The notes under the pieces: model-generated | What the model was told of the DNA's origin: nothing | Database searches by the model: none | Seen by the model: the letters and a program-made list of their open reading frames with translations, nothing else | Assembly: GCA_030630065.1 (NCBI GenBank) | Contig: DAOVNU010000072.1 | Coordinates: 1-5,085 of the forward strand | Source: a bacterium | GTDB lineage: Bacteria; Ratteibacteria; UBA8468 | Reading direction: 5' to 3' | Length of the DNA: 5,085 bases | Shown here: in pieces, positions 1 through 4,433 of the stretch | Position numbering within the stretch: position 1 is the first letter of the stretch | Layout: each line of letters starts with the position of its first letter | Program-made: the position numbers and the translations under genes

Positions 1-1
1 C

Positions 2-70
2 GGTTATCTTTTGAGGGGAAAGGTTATTCGTCCGGCAATGGTAAAGATTGCCAAACATCCCTCCAAATGA
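2..70 (+). CDS. grpE: Probable GrpE, C-terminal end only (5' partial)
   Basis: An open frame runs in from the left edge and stops with TGA at 68-70. Its last 22 residues include GYLLRGKVIRPAMVKIAK, which matches the conserved C-terminal beta-domain signature of GrpE (roughly GY-hydrophobic-x-x-R-V-hydrophobic-RPA-x-V-x-V). GrpE is the cytoplasmic nucleotide-exchange factor of the DnaK chaperone; the beta-domain contacts DnaK. The stop codon overlaps the start codon of the next gene in an ATGA arrangement, which suggests translational coupling to ispE. No dnaK or dnaJ follows, so if this is grpE the chaperone genes lie upstream or elsewhere. The identification rests on 22 residues only; the bases to the left of the window would settle it. 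Confidence 0.7.
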   Translation, partial: GYLLRGKVIRPAMVKIAKHPSK

Positions 71-954
71 AAAAGGTTTTTCTGCGCTCACCGGCAAAAC
101 TCAATCTCTGGCTTGAGGTATTGGGTAAGAGAAAAGATGGCTACCATAATATAGAATCAATTATTGATACGGTGAGTTTATGTGACAGGATTACTTTGCA
201 AGAGACCCCGGGACGGATAGAGGTTTCTTCGGACCGGATGAGAATTCCTCAGAAAAAGAATCTTGTTTACCAGGCGGCGCTTCTTTTAAAGTCGGAACTG
301 AAGATAAAGGATGGTGTCCAGATTAAGATTGAAAAACATATTCCTTTATCTTCCGGTCTGGGCGGGGGCAGCGGTGATGCCGCAACAACCTTGCTTGGCT
401 TGAATAAACTCTGGAGAGTAAACCTTGCGGACAAAAGATTGATTGACCTGGCGGCAAAATTGGGTTCTGATGTTCCTTTCTTTATTAAAAAGGGAAGATG
501 TTTGGTCCAAGGAAGGGGAGAACTTGTTTCCCCGCTTTCCTCTTCCCCCAAAATCTGGTATGTAATCGTAGTTCCGAAAATTTTGGTTTCTACCGAAATT
601 GTCTATCGTCAACTTGGCAGGAATTTGACGCAGAGGAAAAATAGCATTAAAATATTATCTGCTCTTAATCAAGGTAATTTAGAAAAAATAGGAAAAGAGA
701 TTTTTAACAGGTTAGAGGAGGTGAGTTTAGAGAAATATCCTGAGATTAGGAGTTTCAAGAAAGGTCTCAAAAAAAGTGGGGCTTTATCTGTTTTGATGTC
801 AGGAAGTGGAGGAGCCCTCTTTGGGATTGCCCGGAGTAAAGAGGATGCCTGCCTGATTGCTTCCCGGCTAAAAAAAGGAAGAGTATTTGTTGTTGAAAGC
901 GAGCAGAGTCGCGATAGCTATGAGCAACTAAAAGGAGATAAAGATGGAAATTAG
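67..954 (+). CDS. ispE: 4-diphosphocytidyl-2-C-methyl-D-erythritol kinase (IspE)
   Basis: This 295-residue cytoplasmic kinase phosphorylates the 2-hydroxyl of CDP-methylerythritol using ATP, the fourth step of the non-mevalonate (MEP) route to isoprenoids. It belongs to the GHMP kinase family and has the normal family length. Visible signatures are the N-terminal SPAKLNLWL with K11 and N13, DGYHNIESI at 24-32, the ATP-binding glycine-rich loop PLSSGLGGGSGDAATTL at 93-109, GSDVPFF at 133-139 with the expected catalytic Asp D135, and the C-terminal GHMP motif MSGSGGALFG at 244-253. The glycine loop has SSGLGGGSGDAA where AGGLGGGSSDAA is more usual; both forms are compatible with activity. The start at 67 overlaps the preceding stop (ATGA) and has no clear Shine-Dalgarno, so initiation is probably coupled to the upstream gene. 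The 3' end overlaps spoVG by 11 bases. Confidence 0.96.
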   Translation: MKKVFLRSPAKLNLWLEVLGKRKDGYHNIESIIDTVSLCDRITLQETPGRIEVSSDRMRIPQKKNLVYQAALLLKSELKIKDGVQIKIEKHIPLSSGLGGGSGDAATTLLGLNKLWRVNLADKRLIDLAAKLGSDVPFFIKKGRCLVQGRGELVSPLSSSPKIWYVIVVPKILVSTEIVYRQLGRNLTQRKNSIKILSALNQGNLEKIGKEIFNRLEEVSLEKYPEIRSFKKGLKKSGALSVLMSGSGGALFGIARSKEDACLIASRLKKGRVFVVESEQSRDSYEQLKGDKDGN

Positions 955-1399
955 TGAGACAAGAATTACGCTGATGGAGAAGCCGAATAGTCGTTTAAGA
1001 GCATATGCTTCAATAACCTTTGATAACAACTTTGTGGTGAAAGACCTTCGTGTTATTGAGGGCAGGAGTGGACTCTTTGTAGCAATGCCTTCACGAAGAT
1101 TGCAGAAACCCTGTCCGAAATGTATGACGAAGAATCCTCTGCGGGCAAAGTTTTGTAGCCAGTGCGGAGCAGCACTTGAAGTGGCAGTTATTCCACAGGG
1201 AGAAGGCACCTCTTCCAGTGAGCATCGTGATTTGGCGCACCCGATTACTACAGAGTTCAGAAATTATCTTCAAAAGATAGTTCTGGATGCCTACGAAAAG
1301 GAAAAAGCAAGTCCAACCCCAAAGGCAACTTCAACACCAAAGGAAACTTCAACACCAAAGGAAGAATCAGCACCGAAGGAAGAATCAAGCGAAAAGTAA
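944..1399 (+). CDS. spoVG: SpoVG-family protein with inserted zinc ribbon and repetitive acidic/basic tail
   Basis: This 151-residue protein has three visible parts. Residues 1-52 are the first half of SpoVG, with MEISETRITL, RLRAYASITFDNNFVVKDLRV and GLFVAMPSRR. Residues 56-75 form a zinc ribbon with C57-x2-C60 and C71-x2-C74. Residues 93-118 resume SpoVG with HRDLAHPITTEFRNYLQKIVL. SpoVG proteins are small nucleic-acid-binding regulators (septation and sporulation effects in Bacillus, DNA/RNA binding in other bacteria). In ordinary members only a few residues separate MPS(K/R)R from the (F)RDIAHPI motif; here about 40 intervene. From residue 122 the chain is low complexity, made of TPKETS-like hexapeptides, and is probably disordered. 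The start has a good Shine-Dalgarno, AAGGAG at 932-937, six bases before ATG and inside ispE, so the two genes are likely co-transcribed. Family assignment is firm; the function of the ribbon is unknown. Confidence 0.92.
   Translation: MEISETRITLMEKPNSRLRAYASITFDNNFVVKDLRVIEGRSGLFVAMPSRRLQKPCPKCMTKNPLRAKFCSQCGAALEVAVIPQGEGTSSSEHRDLAHPITTEFRNYLQKIVLDAYEKEKASPTPKATSTPKETSTPKEESAPKEESSEK
1316..1387 (+). repeat. Four tandem 18-bp coding repeats in the spoVG tail
   Basis: Four consecutive 18-bp units encode the hexapeptides TPKATS, TPKETS, TPKEES and APKEES (residues 125-148). Neighbouring units differ by only a few bases, for example acaccaaaggaaacttca followed by acaccaaaggaagaatca. The array stays in frame and ends just before the stop codon. 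Such an array can gain or lose units by replication slippage, so tail length may vary between strains. Confidence 0.9.
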
Positions 1400-1434
1400 A
1401 TTTATAGTATAGAAATTTCAAAGTTTCGTTTCTT

Positions 1435-1488
1435 GTAGCGGTGCGATTCATCGCACAAATAAGTAGGTGGCATAAATGCCACCGCTAC
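1435..1488. repeat. Facing pair of REP-like 22-nt hairpin units (element 1)
   Basis: Two 22-nt units face each other, at 1435-1456 on the plus strand and 1467-1488 on the minus strand, separated by 10 nt. Each reads GTAG, then CG, then a 7-bp stem with a 2-nt apex: GTGCGAT/ATCGCAC in the first and GTGGCAT/ATGCCAC in the second, each read 5'->3' from its GTAG. The units share their first nine bases, GTAGCGGTG, so the whole can also fold on an outer stem (TTGTAGCGGTG at 1433-1443 with CACCGCTACAA at 1480-1490). A 5' GTAG next to a small palindrome, arranged as an inverted pair, is the layout of REP/BIME elements mobilised by REP-associated tyrosine (Y1/TnpA-REP) transposases. No transposase is present here. 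There is no T-tract after it, so I do not call it a terminator. Confidence 0.8.
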
Positions 1489-1511
1489 AAAGTTTGCGAT
1501 TAATTTATTAT

Positions 1512-1582
1512 TGCCCGGTGGTGTAATGGTAACACACCGGCCCTTGGAGCCGTGATTCGAGGTTCGAGCCCTCGCCGGGCAG
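1512..1582 (+). tRNA. tRNA-Gln (anticodon TTG)
   Basis: The 71-nt sequence folds as a full cloverleaf. The acceptor stem is TGCCCGG (1512-1518) with CCGGGCA (1575-1581), and G1582 is the discriminator, as expected for Gln. The D stem is GTGT/ACAC (1521-1524, 1532-1535). The anticodon stem CCGGC/GCCGT (1537-1541, 1549-1553) closes the loop CCTTGGA, with anticodon TTG at 1544-1546 reading CAA. The T stem is CGAGG/CCTCG around TTCGAGC. CCA is not encoded and must be added after transcription. Two oddities are a C at the position before the anticodon (position 33, normally U) and a C-U mismatch at the first anticodon-stem pair (1537/1553). A tRNA-Gln between ispE and prs is a context I recall from deltaproteobacterial relatives. 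Confidence 0.9.
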
Positions 1583-1586
1583 AGGA
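1581..1586 (+). promoter_or_regulatory. Shine-Dalgarno of the glmU-like gene, overlapping the tRNA 3' end
   Basis: AGAGGA lies six bases before the ATG at 1593. Its first two bases are the last acceptor-stem base and the discriminator of the tRNA. No other purine-rich site exists between tRNA and gene. If both are made on one transcript, 3' maturation of the tRNA would cut into this site. Confidence 0.6.
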
Positions 1587-1592
1587 AAATCA

Positions 1593-2342
1593 ATGGAAAA
1601 TCTTATTGCAATTGTTCTAGCGGCTGGCATGGGAACAAGGATGAATTCTAATAGCCAGAAGGTTTTGACCCATCTTTTGGGAAAGCCGATGCTTTTCTAT
1701 GTTATCTCTAAATTAAGGAGATTGAATTTAAGCAAAATCTTTGTAGTCGTGGGTCATCAGAAGGAAGAAGTGAATAAAAAATTGGAAGGAGAAGGCGTGG
1801 AGATTGTGGAACAAAAGGGACTTTTTGGCACAGGGGATGCGGTTCGGCAGGTAGAACCTTACCTTTCCTCATCCAAAAATGATATTTTGGTGCTTTGTGG
1901 CGATACGCCACTTTTGAGACCTTCCACTCTAAAAAACCTTATTGTTGAACATAAAAAGAAAAGAACGGCTGCAACGATTCTTACCACGAATTTCTTCAAC
2001 CCGGTGGGTTACGGAAGGATTTTGAGAAATGGAGATGAAACGATTGAGGGGATTATTGAGGAACTTGATGCCTCTCCGCAGGAACGTTTGATTAAGGAGA
2101 TTAATGCCGGGGTTTATATCTTTCAAAAAGAACCACTCTTTACGGCGCTTTCTGAGATTGAGCCGGATAATATCAAGCATGAATATTACCTCACCGATGT
2201 CATTGGAATCCTCAGGAGGAAAAAGTATTACGTTGCTTCTTACCGAACCAATGAACCGGATGAAATTTTAGGAGTTAACCGAAAGGAAGACCTGATGAGA
2301 GCCGAGAAAATTTTAATAAGGAGAAGGAATGGAACAATGTGA
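1593..2342 (+). CDS. glmU: GlmU-like N-acetylglucosamine-1-phosphate uridylyltransferase, nucleotidyltransferase domain only
   Basis: This 249-residue protein aligns along its whole length with the N-terminal pyrophosphorylase half of GlmU, which makes UDP-GlcNAc from UTP and GlcNAc-1-phosphate for peptidoglycan and lipid A. Visible are the nucleotide loop LAAGMGTRM (9-17) with K23, FGTGDA (78-83), the metal-binding Asp in LCGDTPLL (D104), PVGYGRI (137-143), the E156/N171 region with IKEINAGVYIF, HEYYLTDVI (195-203), and EILGVNRKEDL with N228, the equivalent of GlmU's second metal ligand. The chain ends about 20 residues later. The left-handed beta-helix acetyltransferase half that brings GlmU to about 450 residues is absent, and the next gene already starts inside this one, so the short form is not caused by a frameshift. 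GlcN-1-P acetylation must then be done elsewhere, or the sugar substrate differs. It overlaps prs by 14 bases. Confidence 0.88.
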   Translation: MENLIAIVLAAGMGTRMNSNSQKVLTHLLGKPMLFYVISKLRRLNLSKIFVVVGHQKEEVNKKLEGEGVEIVEQKGLFGTGDAVRQVEPYLSSSKNDILVLCGDTPLLRPSTLKNLIVEHKKKRTAATILTTNFFNPVGYGRILRNGDETIEGIIEELDASPQERLIKEINAGVYIFQKEPLFTALSEIEPDNIKHEYYLTDVIGILRRKKYYVASYRTNEPDEILGVNRKEDLMRAEKILIRRRNGTM

Positions 2343-3264
2343 AATTTTCACGGGAAATAGCAATCCTCAATTGGCAAAGAAGATTTGTGACTATTTGGAA
2401 CTTCCCCCAGGTAAAATAGAGGTCGCTCAGTTTTCTGACGGAGAGGTTTCGGTGAAGATTGAGGAAAACGTCAGAGGTAAAGACATTTTTATTGTCCAGT
2501 CCGTTTGTGCGCCGGTGAACAAAAGTTTAGTAGAACTTTTGGTGATGATTGATGCGGCGAAAAGGGCTTCCGCAGAAAGAATTACTGCGGTGTTGCCCTA
2601 TTATGGCTATGCCCGCCAGGATTGGAAGGAGCGGCCCAGGGTGCCGATTACGGCTAAACTTGTAGCCAATTTAATCACAGCCGCAGGAGCAAACCGGGTG
2701 CTGACAATGGATCTTCACACCCCTCAGATTCAGGGATTTTTTGACATTCCGCTGGACCATCTTTTTGCGGCTCCGGTTTTGATTAAATATTTCCAGGGAC
2801 TGAATCTTTCCAATCTTGTAGTTGTTGCGCCAGACGTAGGCAGCATCAAGACCGCGCGGGCATTTGCCAAGAGGTTGCATGCTTCCCTTGCGGTTGTGGA
2901 CAAGAGGAGAAATTCTCCCGATAGTGTAGAGGTGATGCATATCATCGGTGAAATCAAAGGGAAAGACGTAGTCATCGTTGATGACCTTGCTGCCACCGCC
3001 GGCACGCTTTGTGAGGCAGCATGTGCTTTGAAGAAGAATGGTTCCAGAAACATCTATGCCAGTATCACCCATGGGGTGCTTTCCGGAAATGCTATCGAGA
3101 ATATTGCGAATTCCTCCTTGAAAAAATTGATTATCACCGATACCATCCCCTTACCCAAAGAAAAGGAACTTAAAAAAATTGAAGTTCTCTCCGTTGCCTC
3201 CCTTCTGGGAGAAGCAATTAGATGTATTCATCTGGAAAAAAGCGTTAGTTCCTTGTTTATTTAA
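2329..3264 (+). CDS. prs: Ribose-phosphate pyrophosphokinase (PRPP synthetase)
   Basis: This 311-residue cytoplasmic enzyme transfers pyrophosphate from ATP to ribose-5-phosphate. The PRPP it makes feeds purine, pyrimidine, His, Trp and NAD synthesis. Length is normal for class I Prs. Signatures are FSDGEVSVKIEENVRGKDIFIVQS (35-58), LPYYGYARQDWKERPRVPITAKLVANL (89-115), the metal site DLHTPQIQGFFDIPLDHL (128-145), PDVGSIKTARAFA (168-180), the catalytic-loop KRR (192-194), and the PRPP-binding loop VVIVDDLAATAGT (214-226). Two positions depart from the usual class I pattern: the loop has Ala222 where DDxxDTAGT normally has Asp, and Trp99 follows YARQD where Arg or Lys is usual. The start at 2329 is set by AAGGAG at 2318-2323, inside the preceding gene; the 14-base overlap implies coupled translation. 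The gene is last in its operon, before a terminator-like structure. Confidence 0.96.
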   Translation: MEQCEIFTGNSNPQLAKKICDYLELPPGKIEVAQFSDGEVSVKIEENVRGKDIFIVQSVCAPVNKSLVELLVMIDAAKRASAERITAVLPYYGYARQDWKERPRVPITAKLVANLITAAGANRVLTMDLHTPQIQGFFDIPLDHLFAAPVLIKYFQGLNLSNLVVVAPDVGSIKTARAFAKRLHASLAVVDKRRNSPDSVEVMHIIGEIKGKDVVIVDDLAATAGTLCEAACALKKNGSRNIYASITHGVLSGNAIENIANSSLKKLIITDTIPLPKEKELKKIEVLSVASLLGEAIRCIHLEKSVSSLFI

Positions 3265-3278
3265 ACCGCAACTTGAAT

Positions 3279-3369
3279 GTATAGGAATTTCCTCATGTAG
3301 TAGCAAAGCTTGCTTTGCTTTTGTCGAGCAAGCTCGACCACTACGCTTAGATTCCTGTATCTTTTTTTT
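3279..3369 (+). terminator. Probable Rho-independent terminator of the prs operon, with a REP-like pair in its loop
   Basis: Bases 3279-3290 pair with 3349-3360 in a 12-bp stem that includes three G-T wobbles; the core is AGGAAT at 3283-3288 with ATTCCT at 3351-3356. One base later comes an eight-T run at 3362-3369. Stem plus T-tract just after the prs stop fits intrinsic termination. The stem is AT-rich and its loop is unusually large (58 nt) because the inverted hairpin pair at 3297-3344 sits inside it; those hairpins can stack on the stem. Termination strength cannot be judged by eye. Confidence 0.6.
3297..3344. repeat. Facing pair of REP-like 22-nt hairpin units (element 2)
   Basis: Units at 3297-3318 (plus) and 3323-3344 (minus) face each other across TTTT. 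Read from their GTAG ends they are GTAG-TA-GCAAAGC-TT-GCTTTGC and GTAG-TG-GTCGAGC-TT-GCTCGAC. Length, GTAG foot, two-base linker, 7-bp stem and two-base apex match element 1 exactly, while the stem sequences differ. This makes four members of one architectural family in about 1.9 kb, both pairs lying between genes. Confidence 0.8.
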
Positions 3370-3372
3370 GTC

Positions 3373-3401
3373 TTGACATCCTATATCTTGTGTTTTATAA
3401 T
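3373..3401 (+). promoter_or_regulatory. Sigma-70-type promoter of the nrdR operon
   Basis: TTGACA (3373-3378) and TATAAT (3396-3401) are both perfect consensus hexamers separated by an optimal 17 bp. The predicted start of transcription is near 3407-3410, leaving only about 14-17 nt before the nrdR ATG at 3424. No good Shine-Dalgarno lies in that leader, so nrdR would be read from a very short 5' end. The promoter begins four bases after the T-tract of the upstream terminator. Such a strong core promoter usually needs a repressor, and two NrdR-like sites overlap it. Confidence 0.85.
3378..3393. promoter_or_regulatory. NrdR box 1 (upstream, between -35 and -10)
   Basis: ATCCTATATCTTGTGT matches the published 16-bp NrdR-box consensus acaCwAtATaTwGtgt at 13 of 16 positions, including all the capitalised core positions. 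It fills most of the spacer between the promoter hexamers. Its centre is 32 bp from that of the downstream box, about three helical turns, which is the spacing typical of tandem NrdR boxes. Confidence 0.7.
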
Positions 3402-3409
3402 TAAATGTG

Positions 3410-3425
3410 ATACAATATATTGTAT
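3410..3425. promoter_or_regulatory. NrdR box 2 (downstream, overlapping the start codon)
   Basis: ATACAATATATTGTAT is a perfect 16-bp palindrome that matches the NrdR-box consensus at 14 of 16 positions; the two differences are symmetric (positions 2 and 15). It covers the predicted transcription start region and the first two bases of the nrdR ATG. Bound NrdR would block initiation, giving autoregulation of nrdR and control of the nrdD operon. Confidence 0.82.
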
Positions 3426-3879
3426 GAAATGCCCTTTTTGCGGAAATTTAGAGGATAGGGTTGTTGATTCCCGGGAAGCGGAGGATGGCTTAGCTATTCG
3501 CCGTCGTCGGGAATGTTTGAACTGTAAGCGCAGATTTACCACTTACGAGGAGATAGAGGAAAAACCCCTTTTGGTGGTGAAGCGCGATGGTCGCCGGGAG
3601 CCATTTGACCGCAAAAAACTTGAGGTTGGAATTTTAAAGGCCTGCGAGAAAAGACCGGTTTCCCTGGAAACGATAGAGACCCTCATTGAGCATCTGGTTA
3701 GAAAATTGCGCACGGAATTTTACGGGGAGATAAGTTCTAAAGAGATTGGGGAGAAGGTAATTAAGGAGTTGAGAAAAATTGATGAGGTTGCCTACGTGCG
3801 TTTTGCTTCGGTCTATCGTCAATTCAAGGAAGCGGTAGAATTTGCGGAAGAGGTAAAAAAATTACAGAAAATCCCATGA
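3424..3879 (+). CDS. nrdR: Transcriptional repressor NrdR
   Basis: This 151-residue zinc-dependent repressor controls ribonucleotide reductase genes by binding NrdR boxes; its ATP-cone senses ATP versus dATP. The zinc ribbon has C3-x2-C6 and C31-x2-C34, framing VVDSREAEDGLAIRRRREC, which is near-invariant in the family, followed by KRRFTTYEE. The ATP-cone spans about 49-135, beginning VVKRDGRREPFDRKKL. I chose ATG 3424 because NrdR proteins begin MKCPFCG and because the frame's earlier ATG at 3310 lies in a repeat, upstream of the promoter. Length then equals the family norm. The stop overlaps the next start (ATGA, 3876-3879), so the two proteins are translationally coupled. The two boxes at the promoter indicate self-repression when dATP is high. 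Confidence 0.96.
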   Translation: MKCPFCGNLEDRVVDSREAEDGLAIRRRRECLNCKRRFTTYEEIEEKPLLVVKRDGRREPFDRKKLEVGILKACEKRPVSLETIETLIEHLVRKLRTEFYGEISSKEIGEKVIKELRKIDEVAYVRFASVYRQFKEAVEFAEEVKKLQKIP

Positions 3880-4433
3880 AAAATGTAAGAAAGCGGGACG
3901 GGAGGGTTGTTCCCTTTGAACAGGATAAAATTACCGAAGCCATTTTTAAAGCGGCGAAAGCGGTAGGTGGAGAGGACCGCTATTTAGCAGAAGATTTGGC
4001 TGAGAGCGTTACCTTTTATCTGAAAAAGCAGTTTGTTTCTCAAATTCCTACGGTAGAGGAAGTTCAGGATATTGTGGAGAGAGTTCTGATTAAAACCGGC
4101 CATGCCAGGACCGCCAAGGCCTACATTCTCTATCGGGAAAAAAGAGCCCGCATCAGAAAAATCAGGAAAGGTGTTGTTTCCGATGATACCCCTGAGACCC
4201 CTTTTCTGCTTATTCGTAGGTCTAAAGATGAGGTTCTCCTCTGGGAGCGAAAAAAAATTATTGAGGATTTAATCAAGGAAAAAGGTCTGTCAAGGAATAT
4301 TGCCGAATTAATTGCTTTAGAGGTTGAAAACCAGATTTTTGATTTCCCCGTGAAATCATTGACCAATTCCCTGATTGAGGAAATGGTCAAAAGCAAAGTG
4401 AGGGAGTATAGTCGAAGACAAGGAGAAGAATAA
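3876..4433 (+). CDS. Stand-alone ATP-cone protein, probably two cones, in the nrdR-nrdD operon
   Basis: This 185-residue protein has no catalytic domain that I can recognise. Residues 4-93 form a clear ATP-cone: VRKRDGRVVPFEQDKI (4-19), PTVEEVQDIVERVL (58-71) and AKAYILYREKRARIR (80-94). A linker follows, and residues 110-178 look like a second, worn cone: IRRSKDEVLLWERKKI (113-128) lines up without gaps with residues 4-19, but the RDG turn is replaced. ATP-cones are the regulatory domains through which ATP and dATP tune ribonucleotide reductase. The first cone closely resembles the N-terminus of the nrdD next door, so the gene may come from duplication or splitting of a multi-cone NrdD. It starts in ATGA overlap with nrdR and its stop shares one base with the nrdD start. 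A role in allosteric control of NrdD, or of NrdR, is inference. Confidence 0.85.
   Translation: MKNVRKRDGRVVPFEQDKITEAIFKAAKAVGGEDRYLAEDLAESVTFYLKKQFVSQIPTVEEVQDIVERVLIKTGHARTAKAYILYREKRARIRKIRKGVVSDDTPETPFLLIRRSKDEVLLWERKKIIEDLIKEKGLSRNIAELIALEVENQIFDFPVKSLTNSLIEEMVKSKVREYSRRQGEE

Noticed and set aside
1433..1490. Element 1 as a Rho-independent terminator for spoVG
   Set aside because: The outer and inner stems are good but no T-tract follows; the next bases are AGTTTGCG. Transcription may continue into the tRNA.
1512..1582. The tRNA gene as an integration (att) site
   Set aside because: No integrase, no second copy of the tRNA 3' end and no shift in gene content are seen; flanking genes are a conserved housekeeping set.
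2250..2342. A frameshift truncating GlmU
   Set aside because: The downstream sequence is prs from its first codon with its own Shine-Dalgarno; no beta-helix hexapeptide repeats are visible in any frame after the stop.
2671..3072. Minus-strand open frames of 107-133 codons opposite prs, and similar ones opposite ispE, glmU and the ATP-cone gene
   Set aside because: Each lies entirely opposite a confidently identified gene, lacks protein-family features, and is explained by codon bias of the plus strand.
1435..3344. The four hairpin units as a CRISPR array
   Set aside because: They occur as two facing pairs 1.9 kb apart with genes between, not as regularly spaced direct repeats with unique spacers.
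3179..3376. A 65-codon plus-strand frame overlapping the end of prs
   Set aside because: It overlaps well-conserved prs codons in another frame and then crosses the repeat and terminator; no ribosome binding site or recognisable protein.
3310..3423. An in-frame upstream extension of nrdR to an ATG at 3310 (38 extra residues)
   Set aside because: The extension is translated from a REP-like repeat, T-tract, promoter and operator; its residues resemble nothing in NrdR, and transcription is predicted to start after it. MKCPFCG at 3424 is the family's normal start.
3265..3423. A riboswitch or T-box in the prs-nrdR gap
   Set aside because: The gap is accounted for by stem plus T-tract, the repeat pair, promoter and operators; the leader after the predicted transcription start is about 15 nt, too short for a riboswitch.
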